Below, piece by piece: positions 4,919-6,176 of a stretch of 6,176 nucleotides of DNA (its first letter is position 1; the number at the start of each line of letters is the position of its first letter). Source of the stretch: Prevotella sp. (GTDB taxonomy: Bacteria > Bacteroidota > Bacteroidia > Bacteroidales > Bacteroidaceae); assembly GCA_017623335.1 (NCBI GenBank), contig JAGAPI010000220.1:1-6176 (forward strand), in the 5' to 3' direction. The notes beneath the pieces were generated by a model. That model had not been told where the DNA came from, did no database searches, and saw only the letters and a program-made list of their open reading frames with translations. A program made the translations under genes and the position numbers.

Positions 4919-5874
4919 TATATGTAAAGCCTGCGTAATATTCGGTAAATAATGTCAGAGGCACCAAAAGGCATACAGCTGCCGAACAGCCTGCGGCACA
5001 ACCGCGGCGCAAATCCCGATAGCGGCTGACCGAGAGCCTTGTCTACATCAACCAAAGGCAAGCCGTTGCGGCGTGCATAACGATAGATGTTAACCATTCC
5101 CATGTTGAGATGGGCGGTGTAACGGTGCTCAGCGTCATTGCAGATGAAATGATGATAGACAGCCGCATTTGCCATCAGCAAGGAATGGTCCTGCCGGGGA
5201 GTGCGGCGGTGGGTGTAGGATGCCGCATTGCTGTTGCGGTAATGGTACACCACATCGTCAATATACGTCCTGCTGGCATGAAGCATAAGTCTCGGCACAA
5301 TGCCGAAATCCTCGCCGTAGTCAACACCCTCTATTGAGTTGACGGCGTGGGCGGTGTAAAGGCTGCGTCGGTAAAGACGCCCCCAGATGTTGTTCTTCAC
5401 GATGTTTTGCAGAAGCATCCGCTTTAGATACCGCTCCTTGGAGATGCGGGGCGGGAGCACGGCATTGCCCGTAACCAAGCCGTCGTCGTCAAACTCACAA
5501 TATGCTCCATCGACAATGTCGGCAGAGGTTTCCATTGCGGCAGCCACAAGTTTCTCCACGGCATCAGGAGTAATGCGGTCGTCGCTGTCAACGTGCATCA
5601 GATATTCGCCGCTGCTTTCCTCCACGGCACGCTTGCGGGCAGTACCAAGCCCACGGTTGCGGTCCTGGCGCACAATACGCACCTGCTGCTCACGGTGAGG
5701 ATATTCGGCAATGACCTGACGCAGCACCTCGATACTGCGGTCGGGCGAACAGTCATCAACAAACACATACTCGATATTTTGCCAGGTCTGGCTGAACAGC
5801 GACCTCGCACACTCGGCTATGTATTTCTCAACGCCATACACCGGCACAAGCACTGACACCAATTCTCCTACCAT
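4918..5874 (-). CDS. Glycosyltransferase family 2 (GT-A fold)
   Basis: A complete 318-residue GT2 enzyme. The N-terminal GT-A domain shows VSVLVPVYGVEKYI (6-19), the nucleotide-binding FVDDCSPDRS (38-47), RGLGTARKRA (74-83), and the metal-binding DxD equivalent HVDSDD (94-99). NIWGRLYRR (162-170) and GVDYGEDF (183-190), with the acidic ED pair 188-189 as the likely catalytic base, are typical of the capsule and LPS members of the family. It should transfer one sugar from a UDP- or similar donor during polysaccharide or LPS assembly, in the cytoplasm at the membrane; sugar specificity is unknown. The start used is the ATG at 5874, which leads directly into the first beta strand. It lies 40 bases after the membrane-protein gene, and the stretch around the start is duplicated (see 5861-5908). 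The 3' end overlaps the GT4 start by one base. Confidence 0.92.
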   Translation of the reverse strand: MVGELVSVLVPVYGVEKYIAECARSLFSQTWQNIEYVFVDDCSPDRSIEVLRQVIAEYPHREQQVRIVRQDRNRGLGTARKRAVEESSGEYLMHVDSDDRITPDAVEKLVAAAMETSADIVDGAYCEFDDDGLVTGNAVLPPRISKERYLKRMLLQNIVKNNIWGRLYRRSLYTAHAVNSIEGVDYGEDFGIVPRLMLHASRTYIDDVVYHYRNSNAASYTHRRTPRQDHSLLMANAAVYHHFICNDAEHRYTAHLNMGMVNIYRYARRNGLPLVDVDKALGQPLSGFAPRLCRRLFGSCMPFGASDIIYRILRRLYI

Positions 5875-5908
5875 ATACTACTACTCTTAATCCTCCTACC
5901 ATATCCTA
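5861..5908. repeat. Short direct duplication around the GT2 start codon
   Basis: The 20 bases at 5861-5880 recur at 5889-5908 with 18 identical, an offset of 28 bp. On the minus strand both carry TATGGTAGGAG, so a second ATG (5903-5901) precedes the used one, but 28 bases shifts it out of frame. The upstream copy also contains AGGAGG, 17 bases ahead of the true ATG and so too far for a normal ribosome-binding site. It looks like a small tandem duplication of the translation-start region. Confidence 0.65.
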
Positions 5909-5914
5909 CTCATC

Positions 5915-6176
5915 CTACACAAGATAAACGGCAAGCAGCCGTGCATTATATACAAACAGGAACAGGGTGACAGCGGTGACAAGCGTGCGGAGAGCCGTCA
6001 GTCCCCTACCCTTCATGTTGCAGAACACATAGCCAATGGCTATCGGCACCACAAACGCCCAGTGGGCGGTCATGATATACACCTCGTTGATGCCGAATCC
6101 CAGCACCATGTGAAGGGTCATGTCGAACAGGAAACCGAGGAAGCACATCCAGAAGAAGCGCGACCGCCGCCCAAAC
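5915..6176 (-). CDS. Multi-pass membrane protein, C-terminal part
   Basis: An open frame enters from the right edge and ends at TAG 5917-5915, giving the last 86 residues. It is very hydrophobic, with likely membrane segments at about residues 8-24, 34-53 and 60-78 of the visible part, separated by GFGINEVYIMTAHW and the positive loop NMKGRGLTALR. The internal ATG at 6148 is not the real start, because the frame stays open to the window edge. The sequence around GFGINEVYIM-HWAF reminds me of DUF6080, membrane proteins seen in Bacteroidales LPS and polysaccharide clusters, but I hold this loosely. A flippase-, polymerase- or GT-C-type protein would also fit. It is the first visible gene of the operon leading into GT2 and GT4, with a 40-base gap, so a role in the same glycan pathway is likely. 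Confidence 0.72.
   Translation of the reverse strand, partial: FGRRSRFFWMCFLGFLFDMTLHMVLGFGINEVYIMTAHWAFVVPIAIGYVFCNMKGRGLTALRTLVTAVTLFLFVYNARLLAVYLV

Noticed and set aside
4226..4927. 233-residue plus-strand frame
   Set aside because: It is a shadow opposite the GT4 gene, which has clear motifs in the other strand; the long opposite frame follows from codon bias.
1..6176. tRNA, rRNA, tmRNA or known riboswitch
   Set aside because: No cloverleaf, rRNA segment or riboswitch core was recognised by eye on either strand; a covariance-model scan could not be run.

Overview
The window looks like chromosomal DNA from the order Bacteroidales, most likely Prevotellaceae. Three things support this. 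There are exact matches to the Bacteroidetes promoter element TAnnTTTG ahead of two genes. Leaders are A-rich and mostly lack a Shine-Dalgarno site. The gene content fits: an AAA/DUF4143 ATPase, a DUF6169-like protein, a secreted S9-type peptidase and a glycan-assembly cluster. The species cannot be fixed from the sequence alone.

Layout. Bases 1-842 (minus) hold the first 280 residues of an exported S9-family serine peptidase; the rest lies off the left edge. Bases 861-2126 (minus) encode a complete AAA_14/DUF4143 ATPase. Its promoter sits inside one of two 49-bp palindromic repeats spaced 96 bp apart. Bases 2179-3125 contain no convincing protein gene but are full of structure: a 33-bp palindrome, a small two-hairpin junction, a dense array of short hairpins joined by 9-nt linkers (2603-2888), and a 12-nt tandem repeat with an inverted copy (2899-2950). 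Bases 3165-3790 (plus) hold a two-gene, translationally coupled unit: a 43-residue charged protein and a DUF6169-like protein, behind a TACCTTTG promoter box. Bases 3818-6176 (minus) are the end of a surface-polysaccharide or LPS operon, transcribed in the order membrane protein (partial), GT2 glycosyltransferase, GT4 glycosyltransferase.

How the genes relate. The two glycosyltransferases overlap by one base (TAATG) and follow the membrane protein by 40 bases, so they very probably act in one glycan pathway. The ATPase, the hairpin-rich stretch and the A+T-richer DUF6169 pair look like an accessory segment between two ordinary chromosomal blocks. The item most worth a second look is the array at 2603-2888. 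Its hairpins differ in sequence but keep one architecture, its linkers are nearly constant, and three 8-9 bp long-range complementary arms nest around it. No function can be assigned from the sequence.
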